Source: an uncultured Clostridium sp. (lineage in GTDB: Bacteria; Bacillota; Clostridia; Clostridiales; Clostridiaceae). Taken from it: 62,798 nucleotides of DNA. The translations under genes and the position numbers were made by a program. The stretch is taken from assembly GCF_910588715.1 (NCBI RefSeq), contig NZ_CAJURG010000009.1:1-62798 (forward strand), in the 5' to 3' direction. The notes beneath the pieces are model-generated. The model searched no databases, was not told the DNA's origin, and saw only the letters and a program-made list of their open reading frames with translations. Positions 1 to 7,548 of the stretch are shown piece after piece (within the stretch, counting starts at the first letter, position 1; each line of letters begins with the position of its first letter).

Positions 1-583
1 TCTTTGGATTAGTAATTGGATCACCAAACATCTCAATAAATTGTGATTTAACTAACTCATCTAATTCTTTTATTTGTTCTTTTCTTTTATCTATTAATTC
101 TTGTGCCTTATCTAATATTTCTACTATTTTTCTTTGAATTTCTAACTCTTCGTGTATTAATAATTCAAAATCTGAAAATTGACTTTTATTTATTATAGGA
201 ACAACAGGAGCATTTGCTATAGATTCTAATTTTTTTTGGTTATATTTTAATAAGTATGCTAAATACTTTGAAGAAGTTATTTTATTATTATGTACAATTG
301 CATTTATTTGCTGATTAAATGCAACCTCTTCAATATTTATTCCTAATTTTCCTATGTTTCCTATACAAGAAACTAATAAACTCCCCTTAGGAATTATTCT
401 TGCTTTTTTTCTTGCTTTTTCAGATAAATATTCATTAGATTGTTTTATATCTATAATATCAAAGCTTAATATATCTGGCTTTATAAACATAATATCATCT
501 GATTCATAAAATTCATTATTTCTTTTACTTGGAGTATTTCCAGTAAAAACACTACCTAGTTCTCCTATCTTATATTTTTTCAT
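1..583 (-). CDS. hsdS: Type I restriction-modification specificity subunit HsdS (partial, C-terminus beyond window)
   Basis: The first 194 codons are visible, starting at the ATG at 581-583 behind a GGAGAG ribosome site. HsdS sets the DNA target of a type I restriction-modification complex with HsdM and HsdR. The visible part has one target-recognition domain followed by a helical conserved spacer ending in the hallmark KSQFIEMFGDPITNPK. That motif normally sits between the two recognition domains, so the second domain probably lies off the left edge. hsdM and hsdR are not in the window. The start is closely coupled to an upstream coding tail (588-677). Family assignment is firm; completeness cannot be judged. 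Confidence 0.88.
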   Translation of the reverse strand, partial: MKKYKIGELGSVFTGNTPSKRNNEFYESDDIMFIKPDILSFDIIDIKQSNEYLSEKARKKARIIPKGSLLVSCIGNIGKLGINIEEVAFNQQINAIVHNNKITSSKYLAYLLKYNQKKLESIANAPVVPIINKSQFSDFELLIHEELEIQRKIVEILDKAQELIDKRKEQIKELDELVKSQFIEMFGDPITNPK

Positions 584-587
584 ACCC

Positions 588-677
588 TTACTCTCCAATC
601 ATCAATAGCAACTTTTTTGCTTCTATCACTAGCTTGTTATCTCTTTTATTATCATATAAATTCCTACCACCACTATT
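588..677 (-). pseudogene. Truncated 3' coding tail upstream of hsdS (possible lost R-M operon gene)
   Basis: Twenty-nine open codons end at a TAA only 4 bases before the hsdS ATG, and the hsdS ribosome site lies inside the last codons (GGA GAG TAA GGGT ATG). This is how translationally coupled operon genes are joined. The peptide ends DNKLVIEAKKLLLMIGE and is closed upstream by a TGA at 678-680, so no full gene remains. I infer the leftover end of a gene that once preceded hsdS, for example hsdM, but cannot identify it by sequence. A chance open stretch is possible. Confidence 0.35.
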
Positions 678-720
678 TCATATATAATTATATACTTTAT
701 TAAATTCATGTATCAATTAA

Positions 721-768
721 TTACTTAATTAACCTAAAAACAGTCTCAGTGTGTGCTGTATGTGAACA
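721..768 (-). pseudogene. Displaced remnant of an rlmD 3' end (candidate attachment site)
   Basis: On the minus strand this stretch reads C-S-H-T-A-H-T-E-T-V-F-R-L-I-K-stop, the C-terminal signature of RlmD/TrmA methyltransferases (P-N-T-P-H-A-E-T-V-V-R-L-F-K-R-stop in the intact gene at 2692). The two DNA copies share the 11-base core AACAGTCTCAG (739-749 and 2713-2723), flanked by looser similarity. Nothing upstream of it encodes the rest of the enzyme. The best reading is the old gene end displaced when an element integrated at rlmD, with the intact gene now carrying an element-supplied end. Confidence 0.7.
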
Positions 769-828
769 AAATATAAATACAGATGTAATGTAGTTACTAT
801 ATTAATTATCAACAAATACCTCTACTGT

Positions 829-879
829 TATCAACATTCTATCAACAATATAATATAAATTGTTGATAGAATGTTGATA
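829..879. repeat. Perfect 21-bp inverted repeat just after the AlbA-type gene
   Basis: Arms 829-849 and 859-879 are exact complements around a 9-base AT loop, starting 2 bases beyond the stop codon at 882-884. Each arm contains two TATCAACA-type octamers. No T-run follows, so it is not a typical intrinsic terminator, although it could stabilise the 3' end. The same half-sites recur upstream of the gene at 2564-2608, and 14 bases (ATTGTTGATAGAAT, 859-872) are repeated exactly at 2595-2608. Confidence 0.85.
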
Positions 880-881
880 CG

Positions 882-2528
882 CTATTTCTTTATATACACT
901 CTATATCTTCTTTCTCCTCTAGGCTCTATCATAGATTCCTTTACCATTTTATCTATATAATACTTTGCTTTTCTATCGTCACATCCACAAAGTTCCCTCA
1001 TTTTTGAGTTGTTTATAGATTCATTTTTTCTTAAATATTGTTCCACCATATCTTTTGCTCTTATATATTCAACATCTTTATCTTTTATATATCCAACATC
1101 ATCACCTAATCCATAATAAACTTTCTCTGAAAGAATATATTTTTTAAATCCGTTAGATTCTACATACCCATAAGCTCTTAACTCATTTACTACATCTTGT
1201 GTATCATGTGGTGATAATTGACAATACTTAGATGCATCTTTTATTGTAATCACTTTATTATTTTTTAAGTATTTCAATAATATTATTTGGCTAGTATTAA
1301 AAATAATTTGTTTCTTATCTTGCTCTTCCATTAGAAATTTAGTGAAGTTTTTATCCTCAAGATCACTTTTAAGTGTTAATGTTATTGCATCACTATAAAT
1401 ACTATATGTAGGTATTGACTTACCTAAAAATATCATATCCCTAAAAATTATATCTACTCCCTGACCTGATCTTTGAACATATTTTAACTTTTGTAATGTT
1501 TCTGCAATAAGTTTATTTCTCGAAACTGATGGATGTGTTATTATATTATTTTCATTTATTCCATTAGGAAACCCACCCGGGTTTTCTATTAGTATTTTAC
1601 TTGAATAATGTTTAACGTAAATAGCTCCATTACTCCTATAATCTCTATGACAAATTGCATTTAGAAGAGCCTCTTGAAAGACATTTGTAGGAAAATCCTT
1701 AACTTCCATTCTAAATAATCCAATTTGTATATTACTTATATAATTACTCGCCTCTATGATTTCAGTTAATCTATCTAATACTGAAATTATAGACATCTTA
1801 AAATCTATTCTTTTATCATATTCGGTTGTATTAGAGTCACTATAATGTAAATATATTATTTCAGCCTGTGGTATACACCTATTAATTGAAGCTTCTTTAC
1901 CAACAAAAAGCATCCCCGCAATAGTAAGTTTTGTTTGCCCATCTTTTTCTTTAAGTAAATGTAAGTCTTTTAAAAACGCCTTATCATCCATATTAGGCAA
2001 AGTAGATTGTTGGTCTCTAGCTCTTAACTTTTCTTTTAATTTATATACCTCTAATGTATCTATATCATCTTCCGTTGAATCTTCTATTATTAAATTTGAA
2101 AAATCATTATTTACATTTGCATATTCATTAGTTGGAAAATCTTTTGGGTACATTGGTTTTGTATTTTTACCTAATCTCTTGTAAGTTTCACCTGCCGATG
2201 TAGCATAAATACAATCTCCCTTTTCAACTGTTATTACCAAAACTATTTTATCATCTACATTTACCTCTTCAATACTATTAAATAGCTTTGGAATTGTTCT
2301 ATCATATATACTCTCTAAGATATTTTGCGTATTATAGTTTTCGCATCCAGTTATTTCTCCGTTATCCTCAACTCCAACTAATATTACTCCCCCTTTAGTA
2401 TTTGCTAATCCTACAGCTTCTTTAGTAAGAATCTTCATTAATTCTTTTTCTTTTACCCTTATCCAACTTTTAAACTCTACATCAATACTTTCCCCTCTTG
2501 CAATTATATCTTTAATATCATTGTCCAT
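882..2528 (-). CDS. Schlafen AlbA_2 domain / HATPase_c_4 putative DNA-binding ATPase
   Basis: A 548-residue protein of the AlbA_2 plus 'RecG-like' HATPase_c_4 family found widely in accessory regions; substrate and role are unknown. Residues about 14-126 form the AlbA_2 domain (SIDVEFKSW, LANTKGGVILVGVEDNG, YKRLGKN). Residues about 280-365 form a GHKL-type ATP site (EALLNAICHRDY, IENPGGFPNG, RSGQGVDII). The last ~130 residues look like two winged-helix segments. The start is the ATG at 2526-2528 with AGAGGTGAG just upstream; a longer frame to 2585 would run into the operator repeats and lacks a ribosome site. It is monocistronic and flanked by TATCAACA inverted repeats, which suggests autoregulation. 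It lies between two copies of the rlmD 3' end. Confidence 0.85.
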   Translation of the reverse strand: MDNDIKDIIARGESIDVEFKSWIRVKEKELMKILTKEAVGLANTKGGVILVGVEDNGEITGCENYNTQNILESIYDRTIPKLFNSIEEVNVDDKIVLVITVEKGDCIYATSAGETYKRLGKNTKPMYPKDFPTNEYANVNNDFSNLIIEDSTEDDIDTLEVYKLKEKLRARDQQSTLPNMDDKAFLKDLHLLKEKDGQTKLTIAGMLFVGKEASINRCIPQAEIIYLHYSDSNTTEYDKRIDFKMSIISVLDRLTEIIEASNYISNIQIGLFRMEVKDFPTNVFQEALLNAICHRDYRSNGAIYVKHYSSKILIENPGGFPNGINENNIITHPSVSRNKLIAETLQKLKYVQRSGQGVDIIFRDMIFLGKSIPTYSIYSDAITLTLKSDLEDKNFTKFLMEEQDKKQIIFNTSQIILLKYLKNNKVITIKDASKYCQLSPHDTQDVVNELRAYGYVESNGFKKYILSEKVYYGLGDDVGYIKDKDVEYIRAKDMVEQYLRKNESINNSKMRELCGCDDRKAKYYIDKMVKESMIEPRGERRYRVYIKK

Positions 2529-2563
2529 ACTCTCACCTCTTTTTATATTACTATTTAAATTTT

Positions 2564-2608
2564 TATCAACAAACTCTATCAACATTTTTCTAAAATTGTT
2601 GATAGAAT
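2564..2608 (-). promoter_or_regulatory. Operator-like inverted repeats upstream of the AlbA-type gene
   Basis: TATCAACA at 2564-2571, TCTATCAACA at 2575-2584 and the complement TGTTGATAGA at 2597-2606 form a hairpin-capable cluster 36-80 bases before the start codon. On the transcribed strand the half-sites contain TTGATA hexamers (at 2577-2582 and 2564-2569) that can serve as -35 elements; a TTTAAA at 2554-2559 lies 17 bases from the first. A protein bound here would block transcription. The matching repeats at 829-879 point to one binding protein, perhaps the encoded winged-helix protein itself. Function is inferred. Confidence 0.5.
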
Positions 2609-2648
2609 TTATATATCATTATTTCTTATTATTTAATATCTTACCATA

Positions 2649-2682
2649 TAAAAAAGGAACTACAAAATCTATTGTAATTCCT
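2649..2682 (-). terminator. Intrinsic terminator of rlmD
   Basis: An 11-bp stem (2672-2682 with 2655-2665, one G-U pair in the minus-strand RNA) is followed by a run of seven T. It lies 9 bases after the rlmD stop. Confidence 0.8.
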
Positions 2683-2691
2683 ACTTTATAT

Positions 2692-4047
2692 TTATCTTTT
2701 AAATAATCTAACAACAGTCTCAGCATGTGGTGTATTTGGGAACATATCCTTAACTGTACTCTTATCAACCTTATATCCATGAGCTAATAATACATCTAAA
2801 TTTTCAACCATTGTCTTTGGATTACAAGAAACATAAATTATTTCTGGAGCATTAAACTTAATTACATAATCTAAAGCCTTAGGAGACACTCCGCTTCTTG
2901 GTGGGTCTAATATAATTATATCCGGCTTATCCTTAACCTTTTTAATAGTTTCAGCAACATCTCCTGCTATAAATTCACAATTACTTAAACCATTAAGCTT
3001 AGCATTTTCCTTTGCAGCTTCAACAGCTTCTTCAATAAGTTCAAGACCAACAACCTTTTTAGCATTAGGTGCAGCAATTTGACCAATTGTACCAGTTCCA
3101 CAATAAAGGTCAAAAACAACCTTATTTTCACCATCTCCCATAAAATCTCTAACTAAACTATAAAGTGATTCTGCTCCCTTAGAGTTAGTTTGGAAAAATG
3201 AAAATGGTGATATCTTAAATTTAAGACCAAGTAAAGTTTCAACTATGTAATCTCTTCCAAATAATACATTTACCTTTTCAGGTACAACTGCATCAGATAA
3301 AGAATTATTTTCAGTATGTAATACAGATACTAATTCACCCTTATAATTTTGAGATTTAAGTAATTCAGTGTATTCTGTTAAATCAAAATCAATTTGAGTT
3401 GTAGTTACTAAGTTAACCATAAATTCACCAGTATTAGTAGCTTTTCTAATAACTAAATGTCTTAAATACCCTTCTCTTCTCATTACTCTATAATAAGGTA
3501 ATCCTGTTTTTCTAAAATAATCTACAGTTGTTTTAAGAACCGTTCTAAAATCTTCATCAACAATCATACAACTATCAACAGTTAATACACCAAAAGATTT
3601 CCCTTTCATGTGCATTCCTAAAGTAAGTTCTCCACCCTTTTCTAAATCTCCAAAAGTGAACTCCATCTTATTTCTGTATTCAAAGCAGTTTTCGCTTCCC
3701 TTTACTCCAAGATACATTCCCATTGGTAAATCTTTTTCTTCAAAAAGTTCACAAATTTCCTCACTTAATAACTCTAATTGCTTTTCATAAGTTAAATTTT
3801 GAGAACTACATCCTCCACATATTCCAAAGTGAGGACATGGTGGATTAATTTCATATTCAGCTTTTTCAATAACTTCTACAAGCTTAGCCTCTGCATATCC
3901 ATCTCTATTTTTCTTAACAGTAGCTTTTACTGTTTGCCCCGGAAAAGCACCTTTTACATAAATTTTCTTTCCTTCACATTCCGAAATTCCAGTTGAAGGA
4001 AACTTTATATTGTTTATTTTTAATGTTAACTGACTTCCTCTTTTCAT
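2692..4047 (-). CDS. rlmD: 23S rRNA (uracil-5-)-methyltransferase RlmD/RumA family
   Basis: This enzyme transfers a methyl group from SAM to C5 of a uridine in 23S rRNA. The 451-residue protein has an N-terminal TRAM domain, a Fe-S cysteine set (CPHFGICGGC plus a downstream Cys), the SAM site DLYCGTGTIGQIA, the LDPPRSGVSPKAL loop, the catalytic-cysteine motif IIYVSCNPKTM, and the family C-terminus NTPHAETVVRL. Start: the ATG at 4045-4047 behind TTGGAGCG; an upstream in-frame TTG (4057-4059) overlaps that ribosome site. The gene's 3' end is duplicated in decayed form at 721-768, so the current C-terminus may be element-derived. In Firmicutes the family may be RlmCD, which methylates two uridines; the exact target cannot be told here. 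Confidence 0.92.
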   Translation of the reverse strand: MKRGSQLTLKINNIKFPSTGISECEGKKIYVKGAFPGQTVKATVKKNRDGYAEAKLVEVIEKAEYEINPPCPHFGICGGCSSQNLTYEKQLELLSEEICELFEEKDLPMGMYLGVKGSENCFEYRNKMEFTFGDLEKGGELTLGMHMKGKSFGVLTVDSCMIVDEDFRTVLKTTVDYFRKTGLPYYRVMRREGYLRHLVIRKATNTGEFMVNLVTTTQIDFDLTEYTELLKSQNYKGELVSVLHTENNSLSDAVVPEKVNVLFGRDYIVETLLGLKFKISPFSFFQTNSKGAESLYSLVRDFMGDGENKVVFDLYCGTGTIGQIAAPNAKKVVGLELIEEAVEAAKENAKLNGLSNCEFIAGDVAETIKKVKDKPDIIILDPPRSGVSPKALDYVIKFNAPEIIYVSCNPKTMVENLDVLLAHGYKVDKSTVKDMFPNTPHAETVVRLFKR

Positions 4048-4154
4048 CTTACGCTCCAATCTAAAAATTAATTATTTATTAAATTTAAACTTTTAAAATA
4101 AAAGTCTTAAAAACCCTTTTAGCTTCTAACTATTAGTATTATACATTATAAGCA

Positions 4155-4190
4155 AAATAAAAACACCTCTATAAATTATTATAGAGATGT
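4155..4190 (-). terminator. Bidirectional-looking intrinsic terminator
   Basis: A 12-bp stem (4163-4174 with 4179-4190, one wobble) is followed by a T-rich run on the minus strand (TTTTATTTT) and by CTTTTTT on the plus strand. It closes the unit ending at 4200. Confidence 0.75.
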
Positions 4191-4199
4191 CTTTTTTAA

Positions 4200-4484
4200 T
4201 TATCTAAATATGAACCTTTTTCCTAAAGTTTTTCCCTTTAAAACTTCATGTAAAATTGGATAATATAATACATTAATTATTACATAAATAATCATAAATA
4301 CTTCTTCTCTTAAAGCTACTCTATATCCAAAAATTCTTAAAGCTAAATCAAATATACCAAATGCTATTAATGATAAACCTATAGCAAATATTTGATCTAA
4401 AACTCCACTTAAAATAACTTTTGTATAGTGCATCATTTTACTATCAGCTTTAGCATCTATTATTTCTTCATTGTTATCCACCAA
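4200..4484 (-). CDS. Small RDD-like membrane protein
   Basis: A protein of about 94 residues with two hydrophobic segments (roughly residues 25-48 and 62-78) and a charged N-terminus. The C-terminal LGKRFIFR and the aspartate in the first helix (SGVLDQIF) recall the RDD family, in which a GKTLGKR-like motif follows the second helix. No molecular function is known for most RDD proteins. The start is TTG 4482-4484 or GTG 4479-4481, both served by GGAGGT. It lies 40 bases downstream of a lipoprotein gene on the same strand and may be cotranscribed with it. Assignment to RDD is tentative. Confidence 0.6.
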   Translation of the reverse strand: MVDNNEEIIDAKADSKMMHYTKVILSGVLDQIFAIGLSLIAFGIFDLALRIFGYRVALREEVFMIIYVIINVLYYPILHEVLKGKTLGKRFIFR

Positions 4485-4524
4485 CTTTTACCTCCATAAA
4501 ATTTATATTTATAATTAAAGCTTA

Positions 4525-5196
4525 TTATTTCTTAAAGTTATATACTCTACTTTCTAATTTATAAAGTAAAAAATCTTTTGTTATTGTTACTGTTTCTTTT
4601 AATCCATCAACATTATTTGTTATGGTTTCTATACCCTCATCTGTACCATTTTTAATTGCATCATATATTTGATTATTTAATTCGGTATAATCTCTTTCAT
4701 AATCTCCAGTAAATGCTTGTGAAAAGGCTGATAATGATAAATTTTCAAACTCAAACTTTCCAGCTTCTAATATGATCTTTTTATCAAGTTTATATCCTAA
4801 TTTCATTTCTAATTTTCCATTTGCTAAATCTGACCCATATTGTTTAAAACCAAAGTATAAACTTTCTAATCTTTCTGCTTCTGGAATATCAAAATATATG
4901 TAAGTATCATTAATTGATTCGCCATTTTCTTCTTTTATTTCATCTTCTGTAACATTATACTCTAGTGAATATCCCTTAGCTGTTGATTTTACACTTGCTA
5001 ATGATCTTTCATAAAGTTCTTTAACTTGTTCTCTAGTATAATCTTCTGACCATGTTCCTGGAAGTATATCTACATTTTCAACTATTTTCTTTTGATTATC
5101 ATTTGTTGACTTTCCTTCACCATTGTTGCTTGAGCATCCTACCGCACTAATAGCTAAAATTGCAACTAATGCTAAAGATATTGCCTTCTTCTTCAT
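4525..5196 (-). CDS. Predicted lipoprotein of unknown function
   Basis: The 223-residue product begins with a lysine-rich signal peptide and a lipobox ending A-V-G-C at about residue 21, so it should be lipidated and anchored outside the cytoplasmic membrane. A short Ser/Asn-rich linker follows, then a roughly 180-residue mixed alpha/beta domain without a motif I recognise. The start is well supported by AAGGGGGAAG. The downstream gene is a small membrane protein in the same direction. Role unknown; a cell-surface binding function is only a guess. Confidence 0.8.
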   Translation of the reverse strand: MKKKAISLALVAILAISAVGCSSNNGEGKSTNDNQKKIVENVDILPGTWSEDYTREQVKELYERSLASVKSTAKGYSLEYNVTEDEIKEENGESINDTYIYFDIPEAERLESLYFGFKQYGSDLANGKLEMKLGYKLDKKIILEAGKFEFENLSLSAFSQAFTGDYERDYTELNNQIYDAIKNGTDEGIETITNNVDGLKETVTITKDFLLYKLESRVYNFKK

Positions 5197-5321
5197 GTTC
5201 TTCCCCCTTACACTATTATTTTTTAATAATATGTTTTCCTAAATCTTATTAATTATAACATTAACTACATCTATTTTAAAAGCATTTGTCAATATATTTA
5301 TCGCAAAATTAACATTATAGT

Positions 5322-6032
5322 TTATAATTTAATACTATCTTTTAGCTTTTCAAACGTCTTTTCACCTATTCCATCAACATTTTTTATTTCTTCAATAGAC
5401 TTAAATCCTTTATGCTCCTCCCTATATGAAATTATAGCATTAGCCTTTACTTCTCCTATTCCCGGAATTTCTTTTAACTTATTTAAATCAGAATTATTTA
5501 TACTTATCTTTCCATCGCTACTTTCTTTGGTTGTTTCAGAATCTTCTTCATGTTGTACTTCCTCTTCCCCCTCTACAGTAATATCATGTATATTTTTAAT
5601 TACTATTAAGTCATGATTCTTTATTTCTTTAGCTCTATTTATCTTTGAAATATCAGCTTCTTGTGTTAATCCACCTGCTGCATCAATTAAATCTTTAATT
5701 ATACTTCCTTCATTTAAGGTATAAACATCTGGATTCATTACTTCACCTTTAATTTCAACTACTATTAAATTTGTAGAACTTGTTTCTAAAGTCTCATTAG
5801 TTTTACTTTCTTTAGTATTTGTTTCTGTATTATTATCCTCATCCTTTTTTGAATAATCTATATTTATTTCTTCTTCTAAATCAATTCCTTCTTCATCTAT
5901 AAAAATATTGTTCATATATTCATCCTTAAAAACATTTTTCTTATTTCCCCCATAGGTTAATAATGTTATACTTGCTATTATCACAAGAATTATTATTATC
6001 CCTATAGTTTTCTTATCTTTTAAATTTTCCAT
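5322..6032 (-). CDS. comEA: ComEA-family helix-hairpin-helix DNA-binding protein
   Basis: ComEA is a membrane-anchored receptor that binds double-stranded DNA during uptake. The 236-residue protein has an N-terminal membrane helix (about residues 8-26), an acidic linker, a SLBB domain (about 88-145; VEIKGEVMNPDVYTL), a second linker, and a C-terminal pair of helix-hairpin-helix motifs (LKEIPGIGEVKANAIISYRE; NVDGIGEKTFEKLK). The assigned ATG has a distant GGAG about 15 bases upstream, so the start is less certain than in the neighbouring genes. comEC is not adjacent. comF lies at 55.6 kb. It is divergent from dacF. Confidence 0.88.
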   Translation of the reverse strand: MENLKDKKTIGIIIILVIIASITLLTYGGNKKNVFKDEYMNNIFIDEEGIDLEEEINIDYSKKDEDNNTETNTKESKTNETLETSSTNLIVVEIKGEVMNPDVYTLNEGSIIKDLIDAAGGLTQEADISKINRAKEIKNHDLIVIKNIHDITVEGEEEVQHEEDSETTKESSDGKISINNSDLNKLKEIPGIGEVKANAIISYREEHKGFKSIEEIKNVDGIGEKTFEKLKDSIKL

Positions 6033-6184
6033 TAGAATTTATTTCTTCTCCTTTCTTGTTAATTTCATTATAATTATTAACATAAATTTTATATCTAAAC
6101 TTTATAAATAATTTATCTATAGAATTATATCTTTTTTTTGATAAACTTAAGACATATAACATGTGAAATTTAAGGGAGAAATTT

Positions 6185-7495
6185 ATGAAAAAATTATTAT
6201 GCAAAATGTTTGCTTTGGTGTTTTTACTTACAAGCATACTAACAAATTTAACAACAATAAGCCCTTTTGCATTACCTAACCTTTATTCCGAAGGTATTTA
6301 TCTTATGGATGCAACTACAGGAAAAGTACTTTATCAAAAAAATGCTAATTTTCAGTACATGCCTGCCTCAACCACTAAGGTAATGACGGCAATAATTGCA
6401 TTAGAGAAATGCAAATTAGATGATGATGTAACTATAGGTGAAAAACCACCATTAGCTGACGGTTCTAGACTTGGAATTGTTAAAGGTGAAGTTTACAAAA
6501 TGGAAGAATTACTTTTAGGATTACTTCTTTTATCTGGAAATGATTGTGCTGAAGCTATTGCTGAACATATATCTGGCTCAAACGAGGAGTTTGCAAAACT
6601 TATGAATAAAAAAGCTAAAGAGCTTGGTGCAACTAACACTACTTTTAAAAATCCAAGTGGATTAACTGAAGAAGGTCATTTAACTACAGCCCATGACTTA
6701 GCTTTAATAATGGCATACGCTTCTCAAAATAAAGATTTTGTTAGAATAGCTAGAACACCTTCTTATCTTTATAAAAATCAACCTTATCCAACCGGTGAAG
6801 AAAAATGGGCAATTAATAAAAATCACTTGCTTAATGAAGACTCAAAATATAAATATGAATATGCTTATTGTGGTAAAACCGGATATACAATAGCTGCAAA
6901 TCATTCATATACAGCTGTAGCTAAAAAAGATAATCAAATTATAGTTGGTGCATTTTTAAATGCAACTGATAAAGATGGATTATATACAAGTGTAGGACAA
7001 TTATTTGATTGGGGTTTTGATAATTTTAAAACAGAAAAGGTAATTTCTAAAGGTGATAAATTAGATGATTATTTTATAGATAAATCTACTTCTATTCCTT
7101 TAGTTTCAACAGAAGATGTTTATTATACCTTTAATATAGGAGGTGGTGAAAATGTAACTAATCCTAAAATATCTGTAAATTATACTGATAAAGATTTAAG
7201 CACTACGTCAATAAAAAAAGATGAAGTTTTATTTGATGCTACACTTTCAATTAATAATAATAAGGTTTCTAATATCGAATTAGCTAGTGGTATAGATAGG
7301 GAATATACAACTAAACTTATGGTTAAAAACTCTATTTTAAAATTTATCTCTAATAAATATTTAATTATTGGAATAGTTACTATTCTTACAATACTAATAT
7401 TATTTATAATACTTATATTAATTAACAGACATAAAAGAAGAAAAAGAAGATTTTTAGCTAGACGTTCTTATATAAGAAATAAACATAAATTTTAA
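6185..7495 (+). CDS. D-alanyl-D-alanine carboxypeptidase (PBP5/DacF type)
   Basis: A low-molecular-weight penicillin-binding protein that trims the terminal D-Ala from peptidoglycan stem peptides outside the membrane. The 436-residue protein has a signal peptide (about 1-29), the active-site SxxK tetrad as S-T-T-K (PASTTKVMTA, near residue 62), the SGN motif (SGNDCAEAI), and KTG (CGKTGYT). A C-terminal PBP5-like beta domain and a final membrane helix (about 393-415) with an Arg/Lys-rich tail follow. A membrane helix rather than an amphipathic anchor is common in clostridial homologues. GGGAGAA precedes the ATG. Paralog choice (dacF or dacA type) cannot be settled here. Confidence 0.92.
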   Translation: MKKLLCKMFALVFLLTSILTNLTTISPFALPNLYSEGIYLMDATTGKVLYQKNANFQYMPASTTKVMTAIIALEKCKLDDDVTIGEKPPLADGSRLGIVKGEVYKMEELLLGLLLLSGNDCAEAIAEHISGSNEEFAKLMNKKAKELGATNTTFKNPSGLTEEGHLTTAHDLALIMAYASQNKDFVRIARTPSYLYKNQPYPTGEEKWAINKNHLLNEDSKYKYEYAYCGKTGYTIAANHSYTAVAKKDNQIIVGAFLNATDKDGLYTSVGQLFDWGFDNFKTEKVISKGDKLDDYFIDKSTSIPLVSTEDVYYTFNIGGGENVTNPKISVNYTDKDLSTTSIKKDEVLFDATLSINNNKVSNIELASGIDREYTTKLMVKNSILKFISNKYLIIGIVTILTILILFIILILINRHKRRKRRFLARRSYIRNKHKF

Positions 7496-7498
7496 TTA

Positions 7499-7548
7499 AA
7501 AGGAGTTAAGATAAACTATTGTACAAGTTTATTTTAACTCCTTTTTTT
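7499..7548. terminator. Bidirectional terminator between convergent dacF-type and rluD-type genes
   Basis: A 19-bp stem with one mismatch (7499-7517 with 7526-7544) and an 8-base loop is followed by TTTTTTT on the plus strand. On the minus strand a shorter T-rich tail follows. It starts 4 bases after the plus-strand stop. Confidence 0.88.

Noticed and set aside
829..2608. Transposon (IS or MITE) flanked by TATCAACA inverted repeats
   Set aside because: No transposase, no target-site duplication seen at the outer edges, and the repeats fit operator and 3'-end positions of the single gene better. Kept only as an alternative.
2521..2706. Plus-strand open frame over the AlbA-type gene start and rlmD terminator
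   Set aside because: No ribosome site, low-complexity hydrophobic translation, and it crosses a terminator and operator repeats of minus-strand genes.
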